Source: JAKLIN01 sp049288015
GTDB lineage: Archaea > Nanobdellota > Nanobdellia > Pacearchaeales > GW2011-AR1
Reading direction: 5' to 3'
Assembly: GCA_049288015.1 (NCBI GenBank)
Contig: JBAQGX010000003.1
Span: forward strand, 1-64,000
Length of the DNA: 64,000 nt
The translations under genes were made by a program, and so were the position numbers. The notes below the pieces were generated by a model, which saw nothing but the letters and a program-made list of their open reading frames with translations, had not been told where the DNA came from and did not search any database. Of this stretch, positions 1-8,371 are shown one piece after another. How positions within the stretch are numbered: position 1 is the stretch's first letter; each line of letters starts with the position of its first letter.

Positions 1-108
1 TTTGATTCTATAAAAAAAGGATACTCAAATAACTCTTCTAATTTTCATATAATTTTAGAAAGATTCAAAGATGTTGAAAAAAGAGGCAGATACAAGCAAA
101 GTTCATAA
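1..108 (+). CDS. C-terminal fragment of an unidentified protein, open at window start
   Basis: Frame 1 is open from the first base to a TAA at 106-108, giving 35 residues. The tail is charged (ends KRGRYKQSS) with an amphipathic stretch ILERFKDVEK. It stops 8 bases before the tRNA-Gln gene on the other strand. Nothing identifies the family, and a chance open frame of this length is possible in AT-rich DNA. Confidence 0.4.
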   Translation, partial: FDSIKKGYSNNSSNFHIILERFKDVEKRGRYKQSS

Positions 109-115
109 GCTAAAT

Positions 116-187
116 AGCCCCACCAGGATTCGAACCTGGGTCACAAGCTTCAAAGGCTTGCATCTTTGACCACTAGACCATGGGGCT
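116..187 (-). tRNA. tRNA-Gln (anticodon TTG)
   Basis: Read on the minus strand the sequence folds as a full cloverleaf: acceptor AGCCCCA pairs with TGGGGCT, the anticodon stem CAAGC/GCTTG encloses loop CTTTGAA with anticodon TTG, and the T arm is CCAGG-TTCGAAT-CCTGG. No CCA is encoded. The A1-U72 first pair is the feature that archaeal GatDE uses to recognise tRNA-Gln for transamidation, which is known for the family and not shown here. No intron is visible. Confidence 0.93.
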
Positions 188-210
188 ATATAATAGAAGA
201 AAAAATTAAT

Positions 211-219
211 TATTTATAA
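211..219 (-). promoter_or_regulatory. TATA box of tRNA-Gln
   Basis: Minus-strand TTATAAATA lies about 24-32 bases upstream of the tRNA 5' end, the usual archaeal TATA spacing. Confidence 0.5.
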
Positions 220-237
220 GGTTTGTTAATAAAATTT

Positions 238-1032
238 TTACTCAAAAATCCTTTCATAAAACAACTCTCGGTTAATATCTTGTCTTTGTGGAGACTTAAA
301 AGAATGCCAAAACCCAGAAGGTTTATGTTTCTCTCCTACAAGAACTCCAGCTAACTTTTTATATTCAATACTCCCTTTAGACTTTGGGTTATTTATCACA
401 GAAGGAGTAAAAGTTGAAAGAGATTTAACAACTTCCATATCTTCAGGAATAACTGCCAAAACAGGAACCCCAGAAGTATCCTCAATCTGTCCTATCGATA
501 ATTCAAAAGGCTTATTATAAACTTTATTCAAAATCAAACCATTGACTTTTATTCCTCTAGTTTTTGCATCCTTAATAGCCTTCATAGTCATGCTCAAAGT
601 TGGGTAATCTGGAGTAGTCACAATGAATATCTCATCTGAAGCTAACATTACTGCAAGAGTTTCATCATTAAGGGCCGGAGAAGAATCGATAATAATTATG
701 TCATATCTATCTCTTAGTAACCTAATTTTCTCTTTTAGTTTAAATGGATTTATTCTACTACGATATATTATTGAAGCAGGCAGAATATCAAAGTTAAAAT
801 CATCTAAAGTTATTATTGCATCTTCAATTTTCCCATCCCCATTAAGGACGTGATGAATTGTTGTTTCTGGTTCAATAACATTAAGATGAATCCCTATATT
901 CGGAGCCGAAAAATTCCCATCAACGATCAAAACTCTTCTTCCAAAACCTGCAATTGCGGAACCTAGTGAGAGAACTGCAGAAGTCTTTCCTACACCACCT
1001 TTCAGGCTCAATATACCTATTGTCTTGCCCAT
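238..1032 (-). CDS. MinD/ParA-like P-loop ATPase
   Basis: 264 residues from the chosen start. The deviant Walker A motif KGGVGKTS sits at about residues 11-18, followed by a VDGNFSAPN switch-like segment and a Walker B-type strand DIIIIDSSPAL. These mark the MinD/ParA/SIMIBI class, membrane- or DNA-associated ATPases that position division or replicons. The frame continues 19 codons upstream to 1089, but that extension would span the TATA-like element at 1046-1060, so the Met at 1032 is preferred. There is no MinE or ParB partner next to it, so the substrate is open. Archaeal MinD paralogues are common and their roles vary. Confidence 0.85.
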   Translation of the reverse strand: MGKTIGILSLKGGVGKTSAVLSLGSAIAGFGRRVLIVDGNFSAPNIGIHLNVIEPETTIHHVLNGDGKIEDAIITLDDFNFDILPASIIYRSRINPFKLKEKIRLLRDRYDIIIIDSSPALNDETLAVMLASDEIFIVTTPDYPTLSMTMKAIKDAKTRGIKVNGLILNKVYNKPFELSIGQIEDTSGVPVLAVIPEDMEVVKSLSTFTPSVINNPKSKGSIEYKKLAGVLVGEKHKPSGFWHSFKSPQRQDINRELFYERIFE

Positions 1033-1045
1033 GTATACACTACAA

Positions 1046-1060
1046 AATATAAATTTAAAT
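1046..1060 (-). promoter_or_regulatory. TATA element of the MinD-like gene
   Basis: Minus-strand ATTTAAATTTATATTTT-like tract lies 14-28 bases before the ATG at 1032, consistent with a leaderless transcript. A separate ATTTAAAAAAC tract near 1089-1098 would serve the divergent S15 gene. Confidence 0.45.
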
Positions 1061-1117
1061 ACCTTATGTCTAGCATGTACAGCAAACATTTAAAAAACTA
1101 CTTTGCAAATTACTACA

Positions 1118-1498
1118 ATGCCAAAAAAATCAGATAAGAAATCAGAGACTGAAAAAAAACTAGAAGATAAAGGAGAACCAGAAAAATCCCATAAAAAGTT
1201 AACTGCAGAGGAATATGAAAAGAAAGTTATGGAATTGGTAAAAAAAGATCTAACTTCTGAGAAAATTGGAGAAATGTTAAGAAAAGAAGGAATTCATCCA
1301 AAAGAACACGGAAAAATATCAAAAATTCTAAGAAAAAACGATGCCTATATAGGCCCAGATGTAAAGAATATGAGCAAGAAACTGGAAAAATTAGAATTGC
1401 ACTTAAGCAAAAACAAGCAAGATAAAAAGGCAGTGAAACAGAAAGAAAAAATCTTTGGAAACTTAAGAAAACTTAAGAAATACTACGAAAAAAAGTAA
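1118..1498 (+). CDS. rps15: 30S ribosomal protein S15 (uS15)
   Basis: 126 residues from the Met at 1118; the frame has an earlier ATG at 1103, but the MPKKSDKKSE start follows the TATA-like tract at leaderless spacing. A lysine-rich N-terminal extension of about 30 residues precedes the conserved core with GIHPKEHGKISKILRK and the C-terminal basic helix KIFGNLRKLKKYY. It binds 16S rRNA in the small-subunit platform. S15 followed by a RecJ-like DHH protein is a well-known archaeal pairing, and here the two are 14 bases apart. Confidence 0.93.
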   Translation: MPKKSDKKSETEKKLEDKGEPEKSHKKLTAEEYEKKVMELVKKDLTSEKIGEMLRKEGIHPKEHGKISKILRKNDAYIGPDVKNMSKKLEKLELHLSKNKQDKKAVKQKEKIFGNLRKLKKYYEKK

Positions 1499-1512
1499 AT
1501 GATGGAAGTATT

Positions 1513-2874
1513 ATGGATTCAAAAGAGGCCGAAAAAGGAGATGAATTATCCTCGATCAAATTAAATGATAAAATATCACAGATTGCAGAGGAATTTCTGA
1601 AAACACCAAGAGAAAGGGAAATACAGATTATTAGTCACTTTGACACTGATGGTATAACTGCTGCTTCCATAATAATAAAAGTTTTGAAAAGATTAGATAG
1701 AAAATTTAATACATTAATTGTAAAAAGTTTAACACCTGAAATAATTTCTCAACTCCCAAGAAATAGAATACTATTATTTTTAGATTTAGCTTCAAATTCT
1801 TTTAATTACTTAAAAAATCTTGATCAAGACATATTTATTATTGATCATCATGAAATAAACCAAATAATACCAGAGAAGATTCACATAATAAATTCCCAGA
1901 TGCACAAAAGCAAGGAAGAAATAAGCAGCTCTGGATTATGTTATCTCTTTGCAAAAAAGATAAACCCAAAAAATAGAGATTTATCCTCCCTAGCAGTAAT
2001 AGGAATGGTGGGAGATTCAATTCAAAATATAGATACTAGCAATAATGAAATCACAAAAGATTCTGAAATTGTAATAAAGAAAGGTATTCTTTTATACCCT
2101 TCAACTCGACCGCTGAATCGTGTTCTTGAATTCAGTTCAGAACCCTACATTCCAAATGTAACAGGAAATCGTGAGGGGGTATTTCAGCTGCTGAAAGAGA
2201 TTGGTTTTGAAAGACAAAATGGTCAATATAAAAGTCTCATAGAATTAAATGAAGAGGAGATGACTAAAATTTCAACTGCGATACTGCTAAGGCGTATGAA
2301 AAAGAATAATGAAAATTTAATAGGGAATATATTCCTTGTGAAACATTTTAACCAACTTGAAGATGCAAGAGAGATAAGTGCTAAAATAAATGCATCAAGT
2401 AGACTTGGAGAGCCATATACTGCAATTTTATATTGTCTTGAAGACGCAAAAGCAAAGAAACAAGTAGAAAAGATATATGCAAAATATAAGCAATTGATAA
2501 TAGGTGGATTGAATAGTATAGGAAATATAGAGCAGATAAAAGGAAGTGGCTATGTGATAATAAATGCAAAATCGGATATTCAAGAAGAAGTAATAAGCGT
2601 AATAACAACAATTCTCTCAAAATCTTCACTTTATCTGGAAGGAACAATAATAATTGCCATGACATACACAGATAATAATCAAATAAAAGTTTCTGGAAGA
2701 ACCGTTGGATCTGGAAGAAGCGTAAGAGAATTGCTTGAAAGAGCAGTCACAGAAATTGGGGGGGAATTTGGAGGTCATAAGTATGCTGCAGGAGCTTTAT
2801 TCAGTAAGGAAAAAGAACAGGAATTTATTGAAAAAGTAAAAAAGAGTCTGGAAATTGAATTAGTAAAAATATAA
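1513..2874 (+). CDS. RecJ-like DHH/DHHA1 single-strand exonuclease
   Basis: 453 residues. The DHH domain shows FDTDGIT (residues 43-49, metal ligands) and IIDHHEIN (DHH at 111-113). The C-terminal DHHA1 domain ends with GGEFGGHKYAAGA near residues 417-429, the glycine-rich substrate-binding motif. Archaeal RecJ homologues act with GINS/CMG at replication forks and in repair. The link with rps15 is conserved in archaea, and no GINS gene is adjacent here. A different DHH-family protein (NrnA type) lies at 49319-50359 and should not be confused with this one. Confidence 0.9.
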   Translation: MDSKEAEKGDELSSIKLNDKISQIAEEFLKTPREREIQIISHFDTDGITAASIIIKVLKRLDRKFNTLIVKSLTPEIISQLPRNRILLFLDLASNSFNYLKNLDQDIFIIDHHEINQIIPEKIHIINSQMHKSKEEISSSGLCYLFAKKINPKNRDLSSLAVIGMVGDSIQNIDTSNNEITKDSEIVIKKGILLYPSTRPLNRVLEFSSEPYIPNVTGNREGVFQLLKEIGFERQNGQYKSLIELNEEEMTKISTAILLRRMKKNNENLIGNIFLVKHFNQLEDAREISAKINASSRLGEPYTAILYCLEDAKAKKQVEKIYAKYKQLIIGGLNSIGNIEQIKGSGYVIINAKSDIQEEVISVITTILSKSSLYLEGTIIIAMTYTDNNQIKVSGRTVGSGRSVRELLERAVTEIGGEFGGHKYAAGALFSKEKEQEFIEKVKKSLEIELVKI

Positions 2875-2919
2875 CCCTTACTCAAAAACCTTTAAAACTC
2901 CAGTTTTTATCTCTAATCC

Positions 2920-3627
2920 ATGACACTTGAAGAAGGAGAAATTGTATTATGCACTGTAGATAGAATTGAAGGAACAAATGTATTTGTCAATATAGAAGGA
3001 GATGGAGAAGGTATTATTTTAACAAGTGAAATTGCAGCTGGAAGGATAAGAAATCTAAGAGATTATGTAGTACCAAAGAAAAAAATTGTATGTAAAATAC
3101 TAAAGATATCTGGAAATAGAATCGAACTATCTTTAAGAAGAGTAAACCAAAAAGAGCAAAAAGAAATTCTAGAGCAGTATAAAATGGATAAAAGTTTTAC
3201 AAGTATACTTAATACGATTTTAGGACTAAAAGCCGCTGCAGATGCAGTAAAAAAAATCAATGAGAAAAATAGATTATATACTTTCTTTGAAGACATAAAA
3301 AACAACACAAAAGAGCTGGAAGAGATTGTAGGAAAAGAAAATGCAAAAAAAATACTAGACATAATGGGCTCCCAGAAACAGAAAATTTTCATTTTAAAAA
3401 GAGATATATCTCTAAAAACCACAAAACCAGATGGATTAGAGATTATAAAAGAAATATTTGAAAAAATAAAGGGGGTAGAAATAAAGTATATTTCTGCAGG
3501 GCACTACTCCCTAAAATCAGAATCTGTAGACATAAAAAGTGCAGATAACATCCTTAAAAATATTATATCTGAAATTGAAAAGATCTCTAAAAAAGAAGGC
3601 GTTGATTTTAGCATTATTGAGAAGTAA
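2920..3627 (+). CDS. Translation initiation factor aIF2 alpha subunit
   Basis: 235 residues, a little shorter than typical (about 265). Residues 1-80 form an S1 RNA-binding domain (EGEIVLCTVDRI, KKKIVCKILKI, RIELSLRRV), a helical domain follows at about 85-165, and the C-terminal alpha-beta domain (ISLKTTKPDG onward) is the one that contacts the gamma subunit. It belongs to the ternary complex that delivers initiator tRNA. Beta and gamma subunits are not in this window. It is 45 bases downstream of the RecJ-like gene. Confidence 0.9.
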   Translation: MTLEEGEIVLCTVDRIEGTNVFVNIEGDGEGIILTSEIAAGRIRNLRDYVVPKKKIVCKILKISGNRIELSLRRVNQKEQKEILEQYKMDKSFTSILNTILGLKAAADAVKKINEKNRLYTFFEDIKNNTKELEEIVGKENAKKILDIMGSQKQKIFILKRDISLKTTKPDGLEIIKEIFEKIKGVEIKYISAGHYSLKSESVDIKSADNILKNIISEIEKISKKEGVDFSIIEK

Positions 3628-3692
3628 AAAACAAAAATAGTTCTAAAACAAGGTATCATAAACCTTAAAAACAATCTAAGAAATAAAATTAG

Positions 3693-4115
3693 ATGGAAGA
3701 TAATAGTTTAGGTGAAAGTAATTATTTTTCAGTATTATTATTAGGAATTATTTTTGATCCAAATAAAAGACAAATTCTAATTATGAAAAGAGAGGAAGAC
3801 TCTGATGTAAAAGATCTAACTTGGAGCTTTCCGGGAGGAAATGCTAGCAAAGAAGAGAATTTGGAAGAGACCCTAACAAGAGAAATACAGGAAAAAACAG
3901 GACAAAAAGTGGAAATATTGGGCTCAGTATTTTCAAGAATACCTCCTGAAAAGAAAGATTTAGTAATAATTTACTACCTTTGTGAAGTTTTAGAGGGAAG
4001 ACCTGATGTAGAAGAAAGTCCAGATTTAAAATGGGTTAAGCCAGAAGAGCTAAGAAAATATTTTACAACTTCTTTTGAACCCGTTCTTGAAGAGTATATA
4101 ATCAATTTGAAATGA
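3693..4115 (+). CDS. NUDIX hydrolase
   Basis: 140 residues. The NUDIX box runs from GGNASKEE through REIQEKTGQ (about residues 51-72), with the catalytic RE and one of the two usual glutamates; the last position of the EE pair is Lys. The family hydrolyses nucleoside diphosphate derivatives, and the substrate cannot be read from sequence. Its TGA overlaps the ATG of Nop10 (ATGA), so the two are translationally coupled. Confidence 0.87.
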   Translation: MEDNSLGESNYFSVLLLGIIFDPNKRQILIMKREEDSDVKDLTWSFPGGNASKEENLEETLTREIQEKTGQKVEILGSVFSRIPPEKKDLVIIYYLCEVLEGRPDVEESPDLKWVKPEELRKYFTTSFEPVLEEYIINLK

Positions 4116-4252
4116 AACTAAGAAATTGTAAAGAATGTAATATTTACACATTAAAGGAAAAATGTCCCAATTGCAACAAAAAAACTTCAGATGCCCATTA
4201 TAAATTTATAAAATATTCAAAGAAGCAAGATAATATTGCTGATACCGTTTAA
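4112..4252 (+). CDS. nop10: H/ACA RNP protein Nop10
   Basis: A 46-residue ORF. Four cysteines in two CxxC pairs (C6, C9, C18, C21) form the zinc ribbon expected of archaeal Nop10, with the family's YTLKEKCPNC pattern. It would act with Cbf5, Gar1 and L7Ae in RNA-guided pseudouridylation. It is often linked to aIF2-alpha in archaea, as here with a NUDIX gene inserted between. It shares TTAA stop bases with the convergent uracil-DNA glycosylase gene. Confidence 0.88.
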   Translation: MKLRNCKECNIYTLKEKCPNCNKKTSDAHYKFIKYSKKQDNIADTV

Positions 4253-4848
4253 AATAGAGTTTTTTGGGTTTTTGTTTTGATTAACTCGTCCTTAACAATT
4301 TCCATATCTTGTTCCCACAACTTTCTTAAGTTTTGGTTATATATTATTGCCGCAGGATGAAAAAGAGGTATAAGTTTTATTTTTAATCCATAAAAATTAA
4401 TTTCTCTTACTTTTCCATGAACTGAAGTTATTCCTGGTTGATTCTTAATTTTATCCAGGTTACCCTCAGCTAGAAAAAATTTTGTGGCATGATTTCCAAG
4501 AGAACAAATAACTTTAGGTCTAATTTCACTTATTTGCTTCACAAGATAAGGAGTATGCATTTTAACTTCTTCAGGAAGCGGATCTCTATTCTGAGGCGGC
4601 CTACATTTCAAAATATTAGTAACATATATATCTTCAAGACTAAGACCCACTTTCTCAAGGAGTCTATCTAAATTCTTTCCAGCAGCACCAACAAAAGGTA
4701 GTCCCTGTTCATCTTCATTCTTACCTGGAGCCTCTCCAACAAAAAGGATTTCAGCCTTGTAATTACCCTTTCCAAAAACAATATTCTTACAATTCTTGCA
4801 TATCTCTGTATCTTTTAGAAGCTTTAATTCTTCAGAAATTTCTTCCAT
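4249..4848 (-). CDS. Family 4 uracil-DNA glycosylase (4Fe-4S)
   Basis: 199 residues from the Met at 4848. An upstream 17-residue extension lacks family similarity and was dropped. Visible family motifs are GEAPGKNEDEQGLPFVG (water-activating and uracil-binding loop), VTNILKCRPPQNR and the leucine-loop motif HPAAIIYN. Cysteines C17 and C20, plus those in LKCRPP and ICSLGNH, are the four 4Fe-4S ligands. It removes uracil produced by cytosine deamination. It converges with Nop10 and overlaps it by four bases. Confidence 0.92.
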   Translation of the reverse strand: MEEISEELKLLKDTEICKNCKNIVFGKGNYKAEILFVGEAPGKNEDEQGLPFVGAAGKNLDRLLEKVGLSLEDIYVTNILKCRPPQNRDPLPEEVKMHTPYLVKQISEIRPKVICSLGNHATKFFLAEGNLDKIKNQPGITSVHGKVREINFYGLKIKLIPLFHPAAIIYNQNLRKLWEQDMEIVKDELIKTKTQKTLF

Positions 4849-4902
4849 CAAAAATGTAAATAAAACCCATTTTAATAGTTTTATATGGTAAGATTCCAAT
4901 AA

Positions 4903-4912
4903 AATTTATAAA
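4903..4912 (+). promoter_or_regulatory. TATA box of ndk
   Basis: AATTTATAAA lies 22-31 bases before the ndk ATG at 4934, typical for a leaderless archaeal transcript. Confidence 0.45.
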
Positions 4913-4933
4913 CAATCTTTCTGAGTTAAAAAT

Positions 4934-5383
4934 ATGGAAGAAAAGACTTTGGTTCTTGTAAAACCTGATGCATTTGCAAAAGGCTTGGCAGGAAATATAA
5001 TCTCCGAACTAGATAGACTTAATTTAAAAATGATTGGACTAAAAGTCATAAGCGTAAAAAAAGAATTAGCAGAGGAGCATTACAAAGAACATAAAGGAAA
5101 ACCTTTTTTTGATAAATTAGTCTCTCACTTGACTGGAAAATTGCATAATGGCGCAAATGTTGTAGCAATTGTTTATCTTGGAGAAAATGCAATACAAAAA
5201 ATAAGAGAATTCGCAGGAAGCACTGACCCAGAAAAAGCGGATTTTAAATCTCTTAGAGGAAAATACGGAAGAATAAACTCCAAAAATGATTGTTTTGAAA
5301 ATGTTATTCATTCTTCTGACTCACCAGAATCTGCAAAAAAAGAAATTGCTTTATGGTTTAAGCAAGATGAGTTGATTGAATAA
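4934..5383 (+). CDS. ndk: Nucleoside diphosphate kinase
   Basis: 149 residues, full family length. Starts with EEKTLVLVKPDAFAKGLAG, carries RGKYGRI and the active-site histidine in NVIHSSDSPESA. It balances NTP pools by phosphate transfer through phosphohistidine. It has its own TATA box and is followed at once by tRNA-Arg. Confidence 0.95.
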   Translation: MEEKTLVLVKPDAFAKGLAGNIISELDRLNLKMIGLKVISVKKELAEEHYKEHKGKPFFDKLVSHLTGKLHNGANVVAIVYLGENAIQKIREFAGSTDPEKADFKSLRGKYGRINSKNDCFENVIHSSDSPESAKKEIALWFKQDELIE

Positions 5384-5415
5384 ATTTATATTTCTTAAAT
5401 AACCAAATATTTAGT

Positions 5416-5487
5416 GCCCTTATAGTTCAACGGATAGAACGCAACCTTGCGGAGGTTGTAATCGGGGTTCGAATCCTCGTAGGGGTA
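5416..5487 (+). tRNA. tRNA-Arg (anticodon GCG)
   Basis: Acceptor GCCCTTA pairs with TAGGGGT with G-U pairs, D stem GTTC/GAAC, anticodon stem CAACC/GGTTG with loop TTGCGGA (anticodon GCG), T arm CGGGG-TTCGAAT-CCTCG and discriminator A. No intron and no encoded CCA are visible. Confidence 0.93.
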
Positions 5488-5494
5488 TACAAAA

Positions 5495-6508
5495 TTATTT
5501 ATCTTCTTCGTCTTTTACTCCGCCTGCAGTAACAAAGAATACTGTTTCATCATCAGGGAGATTTGGAGAATCAATAAGCTTTGCGACCCTACTTCCTTGT
5601 TTCCCTCTTCTTATGTACATTCTATATGTTGAAGCGTGCCCAACAATATTTCCCCCTATTGCAACAGTAGGATCTCCAAACATCTGAGCAGGATTTGACA
5701 TTACTTGGTTTGTAACATAAACAGCAAGATTATGCTGCTCCGCAAGTTTCATAAGATTGTGAATATAACGATTAAGCTTTTGCTGTCTATCTGCAAGCTG
5801 CCCCCTACCAGAATATTCTGCCCTGAAATGTGCTGTTAGAGAGTCTATGATCATCAATTTGATTGGCTCTCCTTCTTTTATCATCTCTGAAATTCTATCA
5901 AGTAACAAAATCTGGTGGTCAGAATTAAAAGCTCTTGCAACAAGTATATTCTTAAGGACCTTGTCTGAATTAGCTCCTAAAGCTTCTGCAATCTGTTTTA
6001 TCCTTGCAGGTCTAAATGTACCTTCAGTATCAATAAATACACACTTGCCATCAGCACCGCCTTTTTCAGTAGGCATTTGGACGTTAACTGCTAGAGTTAA
6101 TCCTAACTGAGTTTTACCACTTCCAAAAGCTCCAAAAGCCTCTGTAATAGACCTGCTTTCAACACCCCTCCCCCCCAGAAGATTGTCTAGATTTTTACTT
6201 CCAGTTGTAATATAATTAACAGAGCCTCTTCTCTCGGCATATTCAGAACCATCAACAAACCCAAGATTTAGCATTTTTCTTGCAGCTTGTATTGCCTTCC
6301 TTGCAACAGCAGGACTTATTCCAGATATCTCCCCCAATTCGGTAGGATTCATAACTGCCAGAGACATAAGATCATAAACCCCTGCAGATTCGAGCTTAGC
6401 AGAAACAGCAGGACCTATTCCAGGTAAGTCAGTTAACTGTGGCTCTTTATCATCGCCACTTTTTTTTGTCTTTTTCTCTTCTTTTTCCTCAACTTCCCCT
6501 TCATCCAT
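5495..6508 (-). CDS. radA: DNA repair and recombination protein RadA
   Basis: 337 residues. After an acidic-basic 20-residue tail comes a helix-hairpin-helix domain (LTDLPGIGPAVSAKLESAG), then the RecA core with Walker A GAFGSGKT (126-133) and Walker B LMIIDS. The L2-region segment NQVMSNPAQMFGDP is present. It is the archaeal RecA/Rad51 strand-exchange ATPase. No intein interrupts it. It ends 7 bases past the convergent tRNA-Arg. Confidence 0.97.
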   Translation of the reverse strand: MDEGEVEEKEEKKTKKSGDDKEPQLTDLPGIGPAVSAKLESAGVYDLMSLAVMNPTELGEISGISPAVARKAIQAARKMLNLGFVDGSEYAERRGSVNYITTGSKNLDNLLGGRGVESRSITEAFGAFGSGKTQLGLTLAVNVQMPTEKGGADGKCVFIDTEGTFRPARIKQIAEALGANSDKVLKNILVARAFNSDHQILLLDRISEMIKEGEPIKLMIIDSLTAHFRAEYSGRGQLADRQQKLNRYIHNLMKLAEQHNLAVYVTNQVMSNPAQMFGDPTVAIGGNIVGHASTYRMYIRRGKQGSRVAKLIDSPNLPDDETVFFVTAGGVKDEEDK

Positions 6509-6564
6509 GAGGGATAATAATAGAATCTGTTTATAAAGATTGTTTATGTATTAGATATATTATC

Positions 6565-7023
6565 TCATAACATATTAAGTAAATAAGTAATGACTAATAA
6601 TCCTTCTATAAACAACAAAGAGACAAAAATAATTATCTCCACTCTCCCTCCTGTCTTAATCTTACTAGAGTAAATACCCCCAAAAGGATAAAATGGTTTT
6701 ATTCCTTGAATTGTAAGACTGTCTGCTAAAAGATGTAGCCCGTAGCCTAGAAAAAAGGGAAATACAATAATTGGAATAAGAAAAACAAATAATAAAGTTA
6801 TCAAAAATAAAAAAGTAAAACTGTGAATAAAACCGCGGTGCCCAAACAGAAACTGCAAAGGTCTAAATATCTTTAATTTTCCTATCTTAGAATTCCTAGA
6901 GTCTATATCAGGCAAAAAAGTAGCAACAAGAGCAATTCCAATAAAAAGAATCTTATTACTTATAGATTGAAAAAATAATAAAACAAATAATAAAGTTATC
7001 GCAAGGTGTGTCCTAATTAGCAT
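6565..7023 (-). CDS. Membrane-bound metal-dependent hydrolase (DUF457/YdjM type)
   Basis: 152 residues with about four membrane segments. Conserved polar motifs of the DUF457 family are in place: H6 in RTHLA, LPDIDSR, HRGFIHS and HLLADSLT, with TGGRVE near the end. These are likely metal ligands at the membrane face. In bacteria the family is linked to phospholipase-like or LexA-regulated functions; the archaeal role is not known. It starts one base after the RPA-like gene stops and is probably co-transcribed with it. Confidence 0.8.
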   Translation of the reverse strand: MLIRTHLAITLLFVLLFFQSISNKILFIGIALVATFLPDIDSRNSKIGKLKIFRPLQFLFGHRGFIHSFTFLFLITLLFVFLIPIIVFPFFLGYGLHLLADSLTIQGIKPFYPFGGIYSSKIKTGGRVEIIIFVSLLFIEGLLVITYLLNML

Positions 7024-7024
7024 C

Positions 7025-7972
7025 TCATTTACTTTCTAAGTCTTTTACCAAGTTGTCCAAATCTATATCTTCAATCTTATCTATTATAAACTCAGTATTA
7101 TTAAAAAATTTGTTATTTCTTATATTTCCTGAGAAAAATAGTTCCTTTCCTAAAAGATCATACCTTTGCATAGACAACTTTTCTGCGTCACCACTATTCC
7201 AGTCAATCAATCCCAATTTAGGAAAATTATCTGAAAAAATTACTGCTCTTATTGTTTCTGTTCCATCATCTAGCACTAAATTAAACAAAGCTTTTCGATC
7301 TGGAATAACTTTTCCATGTTGTTCACATAAAAATCCATCTGTTTCTTGAACAACCTTTTTTCTACATTGAGGGCATACATCAAACAACCTTGGATCAAAA
7401 GATTGAACAATAAATGCTCTTACTTTTATATTGTCGGAATTTTTAACTTCAGAAAGATTCTTAGAACGCATAACCCTATCTTCTATGACTCCCTTAAGCT
7501 CTTCATTAATAACCTTTATTTCAGAAAATCCACCAAGATGAACTTCATTGTCCCTCATACTTGCATTAGAAATTTCAACCACCTTTCCTTCAGATATCTC
7601 ATTGTTTTCTATAAGAGCGATATGATTTACATCCCACAAAACTACCCTTATATTAGAAGTATCATCTGCAATTATTAGATTAGCAACCTTCCCAGATTTT
7701 TCATTCTTAGTAAAAGTTCTAACTGGAAAAATATTTATGACTTTTCCAACAACATTAACTTTTCTCATTCCAGCAAGAAGCTCTCCAATTTTAAGCTTCT
7801 CATTATCAAAAGAAATTCCAAGCTCGGCAGCAATCACTTGGGCAGCTCCCTCCTTACTAATCAACCCCGAAAGCTTTGCCCTCTTAGCATCAATTCTCCT
7901 TTCTATCTCTTCTTTCTCCAAGCCAGAAGACTTTGAGATCCGCTCAATAATTTTATCATAATTGCCAATCAT
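7025..7972 (-). CDS. RPA-like single-stranded DNA-binding protein
   Basis: 315 residues. A helical N-terminus (1-65) precedes an OB fold at about 70-155 (VVGKVINIFPVRTF, VVLWD) and a second OB fold at about 185-310 containing a zinc finger with C200, C203, C216 and H219. This matches archaeal replication protein A (RPA41-type with OB folds and zinc finger). It would coat single-stranded DNA in replication and repair. The gene diverges from EF-1 beta across a perfect dyad at 7998-8020. Confidence 0.87.
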   Translation of the reverse strand: MIGNYDKIIERISKSSGLEKEEIERRIDAKRAKLSGLISKEGAAQVIAAELGISFDNEKLKIGELLAGMRKVNVVGKVINIFPVRTFTKNEKSGKVANLIIADDTSNIRVVLWDVNHIALIENNEISEGKVVEISNASMRDNEVHLGGFSEIKVINEELKGVIEDRVMRSKNLSEVKNSDNIKVRAFIVQSFDPRLFDVCPQCRKKVVQETDGFLCEQHGKVIPDRKALFNLVLDDGTETIRAVIFSDNFPKLGLIDWNSGDAEKLSMQRYDLLGKELFFSGNIRNNKFFNNTEFIIDKIEDIDLDNLVKDLESK

Positions 7973-7997
7973 TAAAGGAAAAGAAAATTTTATTTTT

Positions 7998-8020
7998 TAA
8001 GTATTGTTATACAATACTTA
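7998..8020. promoter_or_regulatory. Perfect inverted repeat in a divergent promoter region
   Basis: TAAGTATTGT and its exact complement ACAATACTTA flank a TAT centre (10-bp arms). It lies between the divergent RPA-like and EF-1 beta genes and close to both putative TATA elements, the layout of an operator for a dimeric regulator. A transcribed hairpin is less likely because it appears to lie upstream of both start sites. Confidence 0.5.
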
Positions 8021-8030
8021 CACTCAAAAG

Positions 8031-8040
8031 ATTTATAAAA
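8031..8040 (+). promoter_or_regulatory. TATA box of EF-1 beta
   Basis: ATTTATAAAA lies 21-30 bases before the ATG at 8061. Its position rules out the longer reading of the gene that begins at 8004. Confidence 0.5.
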
Positions 8041-8060
8041 AGACTAAAACAAAAAAGACA

Positions 8061-8333
8061 ATGGGAACAGCAGCAGTAAGAATGAAGATTATGCCAGAAT
8101 CTCCAGCTTCAGATCTGAAAAAAATAGAGAAAGAAGTAAAGACTTTTATAGAAAAAGATGGCGGAAGAATAATGAACTTTACCCAAGAACCAATTGCATT
8201 TGGACTAAAAGCAATATATGCCTCTTTTGAATGGCCTGAAGAAAAAGAATTAGATGATTTAGAAGCAAAATTGAACAAAGTAGAAGAGGTTAAGTCTGCA
8301 GAAGTAAGTGATATAAGAAGAGCAATTGGATAA
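8061..8333 (+). CDS. ef1b: Elongation factor 1-beta (aEF1B)
   Basis: 90 residues from the Met at 8061, matching archaeal EF-1 beta length (about 88-90). It is a single ferredoxin-like domain with AAVRMKIMPES at the start and PIAFGLKAIYASFEWPE in the middle. It exchanges GDP for GTP on aEF-1 alpha. The 19 codons upstream in frame overlap the promoter and were excluded. Confidence 0.93.
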   Translation: MGTAAVRMKIMPESPASDLKKIEKEVKTFIEKDGGRIMNFTQEPIAFGLKAIYASFEWPEEKELDDLEAKLNKVEEVKSAEVSDIRRAIG

Positions 8334-8371
8334 ATCAATAATTTTATTAATTCTTTAAAATTTCAAATACA

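Noticed and set aside
1033..1089. N-terminal extension of the MinD-like protein to 1089
   Set aside because: It would include the TATA-like tract at 1046-1060 and adds no family-like sequence.
4849..4899. N-terminal extension of the uracil-DNA glycosylase to 4899
   Set aside because: Extra residues are hydrophobic and not family-like; the Met at 4848 places C17 and C20 at the normal distance from the start.
6165..6180. C-rich homopolymer run in radA as a possible frameshift
   Set aside because: The RadA frame is continuous through it and all motifs downstream are intact.
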